From contig NZ_NNBK01000005.1 of NCBI RefSeq assembly GCF_002803075.1, positions 96,412-160,411 on the forward strand: a stretch of 64,000 nt of DNA. Direction: 5' to 3'. Made by a program: the position numbers and the translations under genes. The notes under the pieces were generated by a model, which was not told the DNA's origin, searched no databases, and saw only the letters and a list, made by a program, of their open reading frames with translations. Shown piece after piece: positions 14,940-23,022 of this stretch (position 1 is the stretch's first letter; the number at the start of each line of letters is the position of its first letter). Source of the DNA: Streptomyces sp. CB01373 (GTDB lineage: Bacteria > Actinomycetota > Actinomycetes > Streptomycetales > Streptomycetaceae).

Positions 14940-16523
14940 ATGATCAGAATTGCAGTGATCGTATTCATTTGGGCTCTCGCCATTTCCTTCGGCGTCTCGG
15001 CGTTGACCGTGTCGCCCTGGTTGTGGTTGGTCGCCGTGTTGTGCGCGGGGATAGCCGGGCTCGGCACTTATGACTTGCTTCAGAAGCGCCACTCCGTTCT
15101 CCGTAATTACCCGGTGCTGGGACACATCCGCTTCATGCTGGAGTCGATCCGGCCGGAGGTGCAGCAGTATTTTATTGAGCGTAATACCGATGGCCGTCCC
15201 TACGACCGTGATGTGCGCAGCCTCGTCTACCAGCGCGCCAAGGGGACCGAAGCGGAGATCGCGTTCGGCACCGAGCGGAACGTCTACGCCGAGGGGTACG
15301 AATACTTCGAATCGTCGATGAGGCCGCGCCCCGTGCCGGCGGAGCAGCCCCGGGTCCGTATCGGCGGCCCGGACTGCACCAAGCCCTACGACATGGCCTT
15401 GCTCAACGTCTCCGCCATGAGCTTCGGTTCGCTGTCCTCCAATGCCATCCTCGCCCTGAACCAGGGGGCCGCCCTCGGAGGCTTCGCTCACGACACCGGC
15501 GAGGGCGGCATGTCGGAGTACCACCTGCGCCACGGTGGCGACCTGGTGTGGGAGATCGGCACCGCTTATTTCGGCTGCCGCACCCCGGACGGCGGTTTCG
15601 ATCGCGCGCGGTTCGCCGAGAAGGCCGCTCGCGACAACGTGAAATGCGTGTCGCTGAAGCTGTCCCAGGGAGCCAAGCCCGGTATCGGCGGGGTGCTGCC
15701 GGGAGAGAAGGTCACCGCCGAGATCGCCCGGGTACGTGAGGTTCCCGAGGGGCAGACCGTCATCTCGCCTCCCTACCACCAGGTCTTCGACACGCCCCGG
15801 GAGCTGATCCGGTTCATCGCCGAACTGCGGGAGCTGTCCGGTGGCAAGCCGGTCGGCTTCAAGCTGTGTGTGGGCTCCCGGCGGGAGTTCCTGGCGGTGT
15901 GCAAGGCCATGCTCGAAGAGGGCACCGCGCCGGACTTCATCATCGTCGACGGAGCGGAGGGCGGTACCGGAGCCGCGCCGCTGGAGTTCGCCGACCATCT
16001 GGGCAGTCCGCTCACCGAGGGACTGATCACCGTCCACAACGCCCTGGTCGGCGCCGGTTTGCGGGACCGGGTGAAGATCGGCGCGAGCGGCAAGGTGGCG
16101 ACCGGAGCCGACATCGTCAAGCGCATGCTGCAGGGCGCCGACTTCACCAACGCGGCACGCGCCATGATGTTCGCGATCGGATGCATCCAGGCGCAGAGCT
16201 GCCACACCAACACCTGCCCCGCCGGCGTCGCCACACAGGACCCGCGCCGTGCCCGCGCGTTGGACGTCGACGACAAGTCGGCCCGGGTCCACCGCTTCCA
16301 GTCCGCCACGGTGAACAGCGCACTGCAGATCATCGCCTCGCTGGGTGTGAGTGAACCCGCGGAACTGCGCCCGAGCATGCTGCGTAGGCGCGTGGACCCG
16401 GTCACCGTCCGCTCCTACGCGGAGCTCTACGACTGGCTGACCCCTGGCCAGTTGCTGATCGAGCCGCCCGAGTCCTGGGCGGTGGACTGGAAGGCCGCGG
16501 ATCCCGACCGTTTCGCGGTCTGA
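14940..16523 (+). CDS. FMN-binding glutamate synthase-family protein, membrane-anchored
   Basis: This 527-residue protein has two N-terminal membrane segments (about 3-20 and 25-45), then the FMN/glutamate-synthase barrel with MSFGSLSSNAI, GEGGMSEYH, IGTAYFGCR and DGAEGGTGAAP. A Cys cluster (CIQAQSCHTNTCPAG) matches the 3Fe-4S site of GltB-like proteins. It lacks the amidotransferase domain of true glutamate synthases, so it cannot use glutamine alone. This subfamily is widespread and its reaction is poorly known. The ATG at 14940 is chosen because the membrane anchor starts there. A GC hairpin follows at 16563-16590. The 350 bases upstream (14590-14939) hold no gene that I trust. Confidence 0.9.
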   Translation: MIRIAVIVFIWALAISFGVSALTVSPWLWLVAVLCAGIAGLGTYDLLQKRHSVLRNYPVLGHIRFMLESIRPEVQQYFIERNTDGRPYDRDVRSLVYQRAKGTEAEIAFGTERNVYAEGYEYFESSMRPRPVPAEQPRVRIGGPDCTKPYDMALLNVSAMSFGSLSSNAILALNQGAALGGFAHDTGEGGMSEYHLRHGGDLVWEIGTAYFGCRTPDGGFDRARFAEKAARDNVKCVSLKLSQGAKPGIGGVLPGEKVTAEIARVREVPEGQTVISPPYHQVFDTPRELIRFIAELRELSGGKPVGFKLCVGSRREFLAVCKAMLEEGTAPDFIIVDGAEGGTGAAPLEFADHLGSPLTEGLITVHNALVGAGLRDRVKIGASGKVATGADIVKRMLQGADFTNAARAMMFAIGCIQAQSCHTNTCPAGVATQDPRRARALDVDDKSARVHRFQSATVNSALQIIASLGVSEPAELRPSMLRRRVDPVTVRSYAELYDWLTPGQLLIEPPESWAVDWKAADPDRFAV

Positions 16524-16562
16524 CAGGCCCGTAGTCGGATTCGCTACGCGTCTGCGGCGGCC

Positions 16563-16590
16563 GGCCCGCGCCCGAGGAGCGGCGCGGGCC
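16563..16590 (+). terminator. Ten-base-pair GC terminator
   Basis: GGCCCGCGCC pairs with GGCGCGGGCC around CGAGGAGC, 40 bases after the FMN protein stop. There is no T-run. Confidence 0.55.
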
Positions 16591-16798
16591 GCACAAAGGT
16601 CGGCCGGTCCTGCCCAGGAACACTGATCCGCTCCCCGGGCCGCCTCGCGGCGCCCTCTCCCGCAGCGCCGGACGCCCCTGGCCGGTGATGATCTTGAGGC
16701 GGCCGGGCTGTGTGATGATGCACGGATGATCACCGTCCTGGGGTGGGGGCGGGCGCAGAAGAGGGGCGGGGCCCGGCGTGGGCAAGGACGAGGGGTCC

Positions 16799-17869
16799 AT
16801 GGCGGACGAGGAGTGGGAGCGCTTCCTTCGGGAGGCCGAGGCAGGAACCAAGGGGGCTCCCGAGGAACCGTCGGCGCGGGCCCGGATGGTGGCGCGGCGG
16901 CTGCGGGAGGAGACCGGTCCGCCGGAACCGTGGCGCGGTCACCAGCCGGCCCGGCGGCGAGGAGGCAAGGTCTGGTACGCGGCCGGTCTGCTGGTCGCGG
17001 TCGCCCTGCTGGTCGTGGCGCTGGATCCGGGGCGGGTGGCCGGATGGTTCGGGGGCGGGGGCGCGGGCGGGGAAAGCACGCCGCTCGCCGTGGAGTCGCA
17101 GCGTCCGGATCAGGCGCCGCCGACCGAGGGCGTAGCCCTACTGCCGACCATCGCACACCCGTTCCGGGGTTCGCCCGCGGTGCGGTGGGGTGACGGGACG
17201 GCCGGGATCGGCATGCCCGAGGCCCGGGCGACCGGCTGGATGAGCAAGGCGGAGGTCGCGCGGACGCTCGAGAGGACCCGGGACTTCCTCGCCGCGTCCA
17301 GTCTGGATCCCGGTGTGCTGCGCGGGGAGCGGCCGAGGAAGGCGATCGCCCTGATCAATCCCCATCAGCCGGATGTCAAGGACTACCTGGCGACCGCGTT
17401 CCGCGCGCCCAGCCAAAAGAACGATCCCATGCTGCTGTTCAGCCGGTTCGACACGACGAAGGTCCGGCTTGTCGGGGACGTGGTCAAGGTGCGAGGCCGG
17501 ATCACGTACCGCGAAGGTGACCGCGGTGCGGTCGAGGTGACCACCGATGTCACGTACGTCTATCCGGTCGCGCCCGCCGCGGCGGGAATCGACGAGGTCG
17601 CGCGCACCATCGTGCGCCGTGAGGTCGTGATGAGCTGGGACGACCCGGTGAAGGTCGTCGTCGATCCGGGTACGTTCTCCCTCGTCTCGTACAAGGTGGA
17701 CACCGCCAACAGCGAATGCGGCGTCTTCAACGGCTACTTCACGCCCAGGTTCGGCTCGGATCCTGTCACCTCACCCCCGCGGAACGGTCCCGAGGTCGAC
17801 CCGTACGACCGGAGCGCGTCGATGGAGCAGCGCATGCGGGAGGGGTGCGGGACCGTTTCGCGGTCGTAG
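16799..17869 (+). CDS. Single-pass membrane protein of unknown function
   Basis: This protein of 356 residues has an acidic N-terminus (MADEEWERFLREAEAG). A single membrane segment lies at about 60-78 (VWYAAGLLVAVALLVVAL), and a large extracytoplasmic domain follows. Nothing catalytic is recognisable. The distal domain carries conserved-looking motifs INPHQPDVKDYL and LVSYKVDTANSECG, and probably forms a beta-rich fold. ATG 16799 follows GAGGGG; an in-frame GTG at 16778 adds seven residues. It is likely a Streptomyces-specific envelope protein. Confidence 0.8.
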   Translation: MADEEWERFLREAEAGTKGAPEEPSARARMVARRLREETGPPEPWRGHQPARRRGGKVWYAAGLLVAVALLVVALDPGRVAGWFGGGGAGGESTPLAVESQRPDQAPPTEGVALLPTIAHPFRGSPAVRWGDGTAGIGMPEARATGWMSKAEVARTLERTRDFLAASSLDPGVLRGERPRKAIALINPHQPDVKDYLATAFRAPSQKNDPMLLFSRFDTTKVRLVGDVVKVRGRITYREGDRGAVEVTTDVTYVYPVAPAAAGIDEVARTIVRREVVMSWDDPVKVVVDPGTFSLVSYKVDTANSECGVFNGYFTPRFGSDPVTSPPRNGPEVDPYDRSASMEQRMREGCGTVSRS

Positions 17870-18163
17870 GCGGACATGGCCTGGAGCCCACCGTGGAGGA
17901 CCACGGAGCGCTCGCGGGCTCCGGCGCCGGTGGTACGTGGGCCTGGTGAACCAGCTGCTCAGGAAGCCCTGGCCGATCCGCCAGCCGAGATGGAACAGCG
18001 GGAAGTGGACGAGGGTGCGGCTCGCCGAGAGCTCCGGCCCGAACTCCTCGATGTGGCCCACGCCGAGGGCTATGACGGTGGTGACGAGCAGGGGGTGTCG
18101 CAGCTGGACCACCAGCGGCAGCATGGAAACGGCGGTGGCAGGTCCAAGGGGTGGGTTGTCCAT
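17771..18163 (-). CDS. Small hydrophobic protein, possibly decayed
   Basis: The frame from ATG 18163 encodes a coherent hydrophobic part: MLPLVVQLRHPLLVTTVIAL, then VGHIEEFGPELSASRTLVHF and FLSSWFTRPTYH (about residues 13-75). It looks like one or two membrane segments. The last 50 residues become Arg/Pro-rich and overlap the end of the gene on the other strand, so the original stop was probably lost. A weak CAGGAG lies upstream. The family is unknown; it may be the remains of a small membrane protein gene. Confidence 0.35.
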   Translation of the reverse strand: MDNPPLGPATAVSMLPLVVQLRHPLLVTTVIALGVGHIEEFGPELSASRTLVHFPLFHLGWRIGQGFLSSWFTRPTYHRRRSPRALRGPPRWAPGHVRLRPRNGPAPLPHALLHRRAPVVRVDLGTVPRG

Positions 18164-18284
18164 CGCGACGGCGTGCTCCTGACAGCGGCTCCGCAGGGGG
18201 TTGGGCCGCCGTACTGGTGCTCGGCTGCAGGCGTTCGGCACACCGTGAAGGTCTCCGTTGCCCGGCCGTCGGCCATCAGCAGGT

Positions 18285-18689
18285 TCAGTCGGACCGCGGT
18301 GACTCCTCGCCGCTGCCGTACGGGCGCGTGAGGATCTCCATCGCATGGCCCACCGGGTCCTGGAAGTACAGGCCGCGGCCGCCGTCGCGGTGGTTGATCT
18401 GGCCGGACTTTTCCATGTGCGGGTCGGCGTAGTACGTCACGTGCGCCTGCTGGATCCGGTCGAACGCCGCGTCGAAGTCCTCGTCCGAGACAAGGAAGGC
18501 GTAGTGCTGGACGGCGATCGGGCCTTCGGGGTCGGCCATGTAGTCGAGGGTGACGCCGTTGCCGGTGGCCACGGGAACGAACGGGCCGAAGGGCGCGCCG
18601 ACCTCCAGGCCCAGGATGTCCGCGAGGAACTCGGCGGACTCCTGCTTGTTCCGGGCGTGGACGATGGTGTGGTTCAGCTCCACGTTCAT
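18285..18689 (-). CDS. VOC-family (glyoxalase/bleomycin-resistance fold) protein
   Basis: This 134-residue protein has the two beta-alpha-beta-beta-beta units of the vicinal oxygen chelate fold. Metal-ligand candidates are His8 in LNHTIVHARN, His in IAVQHYAFLVSD and Glu in GHAMEILTRPYG. VOC proteins act as dioxygenases, glyoxalases or drug-binding resistance proteins, and the substrate cannot be predicted here. ATG 18689 follows GGGAGG. The DPVGHAMEI ending suits a metal-dependent enzyme. It stands alone. Confidence 0.88.
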   Translation of the reverse strand: MNVELNHTIVHARNKQESAEFLADILGLEVGAPFGPFVPVATGNGVTLDYMADPEGPIAVQHYAFLVSDEDFDAAFDRIQQAHVTYYADPHMEKSGQINHRDGGRGLYFQDPVGHAMEILTRPYGSGEESPRSD

Positions 18690-18942
18690 GGTGTGCCTCC
18701 CTGCGGACCTCGTCGGCGCCTCCGTGCCCACCGAGCCGATGTCCGGCACGCGGTGCCGTAGTTCCGACACTAGTCGGGGTGGTGCGGGGACGGTAGCCGG
18801 ACCCGCGGGGGCGCCCCTACGGCGACGACAGCGAGACGTCACCGGTCATCACTCACCGCGACATCACCGGTGGTCCGGCGGGGATGCCCCGAGCGGCCTC
18901 ACGCCGCGCTCAACTCGCCCGCATCGTCGTCGGCGTGCCGGG

Positions 18943-19671
18943 TCAGAGGAGGCCCAGGTCGCCGAGTTCCTTGTGCAGGTCTGCGCGTGGGCTGTCGGCC
19001 TGTACCGGGAGGTCGCCGCGGGTCGTCGTCCCGGTTCCGTCGTCGGGGCGGCGCGCGGGCCGTGGGCGGCGGTCCCGGAAGAGCCAGGCGCCGACCAGGC
19101 CGCCGATCAGGCCGCCGAGGTGTCCGAGCCAGCTCACTCCCGGTGTCCCGGGCACGGCGACGGTGAGCATGTAGGCGAAGGAGGCCGCCATGACGATGCC
19201 GATCAGCGTGTCGATCAGATGCCGGTCGAAGAGGCCGCGGACCACGACGTAGCCGAAGTAGCCGAAGATCAGGCCGCTGGCTCCCACGGTCTCCACGCCG
19301 CCCCGTTCGAAGAACCAGACGGTGAGTCCGCTGGTCACCGCGACGAGCAGGCTCAGTCCGAGGAAGCGGGCCACGCCCCGGTAGGCGGCGAGGAAGCCGA
19401 AGATGAACAGCGGGCCGGAGTTGCTTTCGATGTGCGCCCAACTCCAGTGCAGGAAAGGCGCGGTGAGGATGTCGGGCAGGGTGCCGAAGTCGCCGGACGA
19501 CACCCCGAACTGCCGGGAGAGGGCGTAACCGCCGGTGTAGTTGGCCAGTTGCACCAGCCAGATCGCCACGAGGAACGCGAACATCGTGAAGAACGCCTTC
19601 CGCGCCTCCGCGATCATCTGCTCCGCACCGACCGGCCCGCTGCCGGTCCGGCCCTGATCCGGACTGCCCAT
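18943..19671 (-). CDS. Rhomboid-family intramembrane serine protease
   Basis: This 242-residue protein has six or seven membrane segments. The catalytic serine lies in VGASGLIFGYFGY (GxSG motif) and the histidine in SWLGHLGGLIGG on a later segment, forming the rhomboid Ser-His dyad. The membrane-entry region HWSWAHIESNSGPLFIFG corresponds to the HxxxxHxxxN motif. Rhomboids cut membrane proteins within the bilayer; the substrate here is unknown. ATG 19671 follows GGGAGGGAG. Gene order to the DadA-like gene leaves 150 bases, so it has its own promoter. Confidence 0.9.
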   Translation of the reverse strand: MGSPDQGRTGSGPVGAEQMIAEARKAFFTMFAFLVAIWLVQLANYTGGYALSRQFGVSSGDFGTLPDILTAPFLHWSWAHIESNSGPLFIFGFLAAYRGVARFLGLSLLVAVTSGLTVWFFERGGVETVGASGLIFGYFGYVVVRGLFDRHLIDTLIGIVMAASFAYMLTVAVPGTPGVSWLGHLGGLIGGLVGAWLFRDRRPRPARRPDDGTGTTTRGDLPVQADSPRADLHKELGDLGLL

Positions 19672-19825
19672 GGCACGCTCCCTCCCCCTGCGGATCCGTC
19701 TCCGCGCCACCACGGACTTCCAGTATTCCCGGCGCCGGGCGTGCGGAGGGAGGGGGAGGGAGGAGGAGAACGGGTACGCGCCATGAGGCCCACAGCGGGC
19801 GGTCGGCGTCCGAGGCGAAGGGCGG

Positions 19826-21094
19826 TCAGCGCAGCGGGTCGAACGGGGCGAGCTGTGCGGGGAGTTCGCCGGTGACGATCGTTTCGGCGAGGAGGCGTCC
19901 GGTGGCCGGGCCGAGGGTGATGCCCCACATGCCGTGGCCGCCCGCGGCGAAGACACGCGGGGAGCGGGTGGCGCCGATCAGGGGCAGGCCGTCGGTGGTG
20001 CACGGGCGGGAGCCGACCCACTCGTCCTGGCGGGCGTCCAGGTCGGCGCCGCGCAGCAGCGGGCGGGCGGCCTCGGCGATGGCGTGGACGCGGCGGGCGT
20101 CCAGGGGCGCCTCCGGCTTGCGGAACTCCATCATCCCGGCGACGCGCAGCCGGTCGCCGAGCGGCGTGCAGGCGACGCGCTGGGCGGGGAAGTAGACGGG
20201 CCCGGACGGCACGTGCTCGACCGGGACGCTGAAGCTGTATCCGCGGCCGGCCTGCACGAGGGAGCGCACGCCGAACTCCCGGGCGAGGCGGCCGAGCCAG
20301 GCGCCCGTGGCCAGGACCACCGCGTCGAAGCGCTCACCGTCCCCGCCGCCGACGACCGTGACTCCGGCCGCCGTGTCCCGCACGTCGGTGACCTCCGTGC
20401 CCTCGTGAATCACCCCGCCGCGGGCACGGACCGCGTCGGCCAGGGCGTGCACGTAGTGGCCCGGGTCGATGTAGCGCTGGCCGTGCAGCCGGATGGCCGC
20501 GCCGATCTCGTCCGACAGGGACGGCTCGACCCCCCGGGCCTCGTTCCCGTCGAGGACGTCGAACTCCATGGTCTGGCCCGCGGAGTGGATCTGTTCGAGC
20601 TCCTCCAGCAGGACCTCGCGCTCGGTGGCCGAGCGGTAGGCGGCGATGAAGGACTTGGCCTCCAGCGTCCGCGCCTCGACACCGCCCTCGGCCAGCGTGT
20701 CGAAGCTCGACAGCGCCAGGCTGTTGATGGGGACGAGCGCGCGCATCGACCGCAGCCACTGGGCGGCGGTGCTGTTGCGGGCGAACCCGGCCAGGAACCT
20801 GAGCAGTTTCGGGTCGGCGCTCGGCGGGACGTAGACCGGCGAGGACGGGCTGAGTACCGCGCGCACCCCGTAGGTGAGGACCGCGGGCTCGGGCAGCGGG
20901 GTCGCGAGGCCGGGGGTGAGCCATCCGGCGTTGCCCCAGGACGACCCGGCGGCCACCCCCTCGCGGTCGTACACGGTGACGTCGACACCCCGCTCCTGGA
21001 GGAACCAGGCGGTGGACAGTCCGACCATGCCCGCGCCGACGACGGCGACACGGCGGGGGGCGGAGGGTGCGGGCGAGGGAGGGCGGGCGGCCAT
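19826..21094 (-). CDS. FAD-dependent D-amino acid dehydrogenase/oxidase (DadA-like)
   Basis: This 422-residue protein begins with a Rossmann dinucleotide motif VAVVGAGMVGLSTAWFL. The DAO fold follows, including SWGNAGWLTPG, the substrate-side ALADAVRARGG segment and the C-terminal FAD clamp AAGGHGMWGITLGPATG. DadA-type enzymes deaminate D-amino acids to 2-oxo acids; glycine or proline analogues are possible substrates. It is divergent from a PucR-type regulator with a shared 200-base promoter region, so that regulator may respond to the same amino acids. Confidence 0.88.
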   Translation of the reverse strand: MAARPPSPAPSAPRRVAVVGAGMVGLSTAWFLQERGVDVTVYDREGVAAGSSWGNAGWLTPGLATPLPEPAVLTYGVRAVLSPSSPVYVPPSADPKLLRFLAGFARNSTAAQWLRSMRALVPINSLALSSFDTLAEGGVEARTLEAKSFIAAYRSATEREVLLEELEQIHSAGQTMEFDVLDGNEARGVEPSLSDEIGAAIRLHGQRYIDPGHYVHALADAVRARGGVIHEGTEVTDVRDTAAGVTVVGGGDGERFDAVVLATGAWLGRLAREFGVRSLVQAGRGYSFSVPVEHVPSGPVYFPAQRVACTPLGDRLRVAGMMEFRKPEAPLDARRVHAIAEAARPLLRGADLDARQDEWVGSRPCTTDGLPLIGATRSPRVFAAGGHGMWGITLGPATGRLLAETIVTGELPAQLAPFDPLR

Positions 21095-21144
21095 GCGGGA
21101 CCTCTTCGTGCGGGGCGGTTCATACGGGACCTGTCCGGGCCGGT

Positions 21145-21186
21145 GACGCCTCCGGACGCCTCCGATGGTGGTGCCGGACGCCTCCG
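21145..21186. promoter_or_regulatory. Three direct repeats between the DadA-like and PucR genes
   Basis: GACGCCTCCG occurs at 21145-21154, 21155-21164 and 21177-21186 in the divergent promoter region. The copies are identical and 10 and 22 bases apart, about one and two helix turns. Binding by the PucR protein is inferred from position. Confidence 0.45.
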
Positions 21187-21297
21187 TTGTCTTTGTGGCG
21201 GGCGGACAATGAGGGCGGTGCCGATGATGCGATGGGCACGATGCGCGTGGGACACAATGGGGCTCATGAGCAGCAGTCCCGGACGCCGCGCTGCGGG

Positions 21298-22947
21298 GTG
21301 TCGGCCGTGATCACCGTGACCGACCTCGTGGACTCCCTGGGGTCCGGGCTTCTGCGTACGGTCGTCCCCGCCGGGAACGCCGAGGTGCACGACGTCGCCC
21401 TGGCCGAACCCGGTGACACCGCGGGCCGGCCGGGCGAACTCGTCCTCGGGGTGGGCGTGACGGACCGGGCCGGAGCCCTCGCCCTGCTGGAACGGACCGC
21501 CGGGGCAGGGGCCGCGGGCCTGGTCCTCAAGCGGCCCGCCGCGCGCGACCCGCAGGTGACCCGCGCGGCCCGCAGGCCGACGGGCGGCCCCGCACTGGTC
21601 GAACTGCAGCCGCACACCTCGTGGGCGCACGTCGTCTGGCTGCTGCGCGGTGTCATCGACCGGGCCTCCGCGCCCGCCACAGGCGCCCTCGGCACCCCCG
21701 GCCCGCACAGCGATCTGTTCGCCCTGGCCGACGCGGCCGCCGAGATCATCGACGCGCCCGTGACGGTGGAGGACACGCAGTCCCGCGTCCTCGCCTACTC
21801 CGCGCGGCAGGACACCACCGACCCGGCACGGGTCTCCACCATCGTGGGGCGGCGCGTCCCCGCGAAGACGCTGACGCATTTCCGGGCCAGTGGCGTCTTC
21901 CGCAGGCTGGCACGCTCCGGCGACCCCATCTGGACCCCCGCGGGTCCCGACGGCATCCTGCCCAGGCTGGTCATACCCGTGCGGGCGGGCGGCGAGTGGC
22001 TCGGGTCGATCTGGGCCGTGGTCAGGTCGCCGGTCCCGCCGGAACGCGTCCGTGAGCTCGGCGAGGTGGCCTCGGTCCTGGCCCTGCATCTGCTGCGGCT
22101 GCGCGCCGAGGCCGGCATCGCGCGGCGGGTGTCGGCCGGGCAGTTGCGGGCCGCCCTGCGCGAAGGCGCCCTCCCGGACCGGGCGCCGGGAGCGGCCGCC
22201 GCGCTGCCGGCCGGTCCCTGGCGGGTGGTGGCCTTCGGGTCGTCGTCCGGCGGGACCGAGGATGTACGCGGGCTGCTCGACCTGTGGGAGTCGGTCGCCC
22301 ACCGGTTCGGCTGGCACCAGCCGCTGCTCGCCGACCTCGACGGGCTGCTGTTCGGCGTGGTCACCGAGCCGGGACGGAGCGGGCGGCGAGGTGCTCCCGG
22401 CGTCCGGGCCGACGCCGGCACCGTCGGCTGGCTCCGGCACGTGCTCACCGAGACACGCGCGCACGACCCCGGTCTGTACGCCGTGGCGGGCTGCCCCGCC
22501 CGCTCCCCCGAGGAGTTGCCGCGTTCCACGGCGGAAGCGGCCGAACTCCACCGGCTGACCGGCGCCGGCCGGCTCCGCCTCGCCCACGGGACGGGGCTCG
22601 TGCTGATGGAGGACGCCTGGGACGCCGTCGTCGTGGAACGCGCCAAGGCCGCCGTCGGGCCCGGCACATGGCGACTCGGCGGGCCGCTCGCCGCCCTGCG
22701 CGCGCACGACGAGGATCACGGCACGCCGTACCTCACCACCCTCGCGGCCTGGCTCGACCACTTCGGCGACCCGCAGAGCGCCGCACGGCACCTGCGGGTC
22801 CATCCGAACACGCTGCGCTACCGGCTGCGCAAGCTCGAGGAGGCGGTCCCGCTCGACCTCTCCTCGCCCCGCCTGCGGCTGGCGCTGCGGCTCCAGCTCA
22901 CGGCGATGGGCGAGACCCCAGCGCACGGTGAGCCGCCGCGTCCCTGA
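21298..22947 (+). CDS. PucR-family transcriptional regulator
   Basis: This protein of about 549 residues has an N-terminal PucR purine-catabolism-type domain (ITVTDLVDSLGSGLLR), a central GAF/CdaR-like region (FALADAAAEIIDAPVTVED), and a C-terminal PucR helix-turn-helix (ARHLRVHPNTLRYRLRKLEE). PucR/CdaR proteins control catabolism of purines, amino acids or sugars. Here the divergent DadA-like oxidase is the obvious target. The start is uncertain: GTG 21298 gives the typical N-terminus, while ATG 21241 would add 19 residues. Confidence 0.85.
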   Translation: MSAVITVTDLVDSLGSGLLRTVVPAGNAEVHDVALAEPGDTAGRPGELVLGVGVTDRAGALALLERTAGAGAAGLVLKRPAARDPQVTRAARRPTGGPALVELQPHTSWAHVVWLLRGVIDRASAPATGALGTPGPHSDLFALADAAAEIIDAPVTVEDTQSRVLAYSARQDTTDPARVSTIVGRRVPAKTLTHFRASGVFRRLARSGDPIWTPAGPDGILPRLVIPVRAGGEWLGSIWAVVRSPVPPERVRELGEVASVLALHLLRLRAEAGIARRVSAGQLRAALREGALPDRAPGAAAALPAGPWRVVAFGSSSGGTEDVRGLLDLWESVAHRFGWHQPLLADLDGLLFGVVTEPGRSGRRGAPGVRADAGTVGWLRHVLTETRAHDPGLYAVAGCPARSPEELPRSTAEAAELHRLTGAGRLRLAHGTGLVLMEDAWDAVVVERAKAAVGPGTWRLGGPLAALRAHDEDHGTPYLTTLAAWLDHFGDPQSAARHLRVHPNTLRYRLRKLEEAVPLDLSSPRLRLALRLQLTAMGETPAHGEPPRP

Positions 22948-23022
22948 CCGCCACCGGTCCGTGACCGCCGGGGCTCCGCCTCCCTCCGGGCCTCGGCCTC
23001 CCGCTGTCCCGGTCCCGCCCGC

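Noticed and set aside
14586..17156. An 856-residue open frame on the minus strand
   Set aside because: It is antisense to the FMN glutamate-synthase-like gene. Only its last part (14586-14800) is free of opposing genes, and no start or family could be supported.
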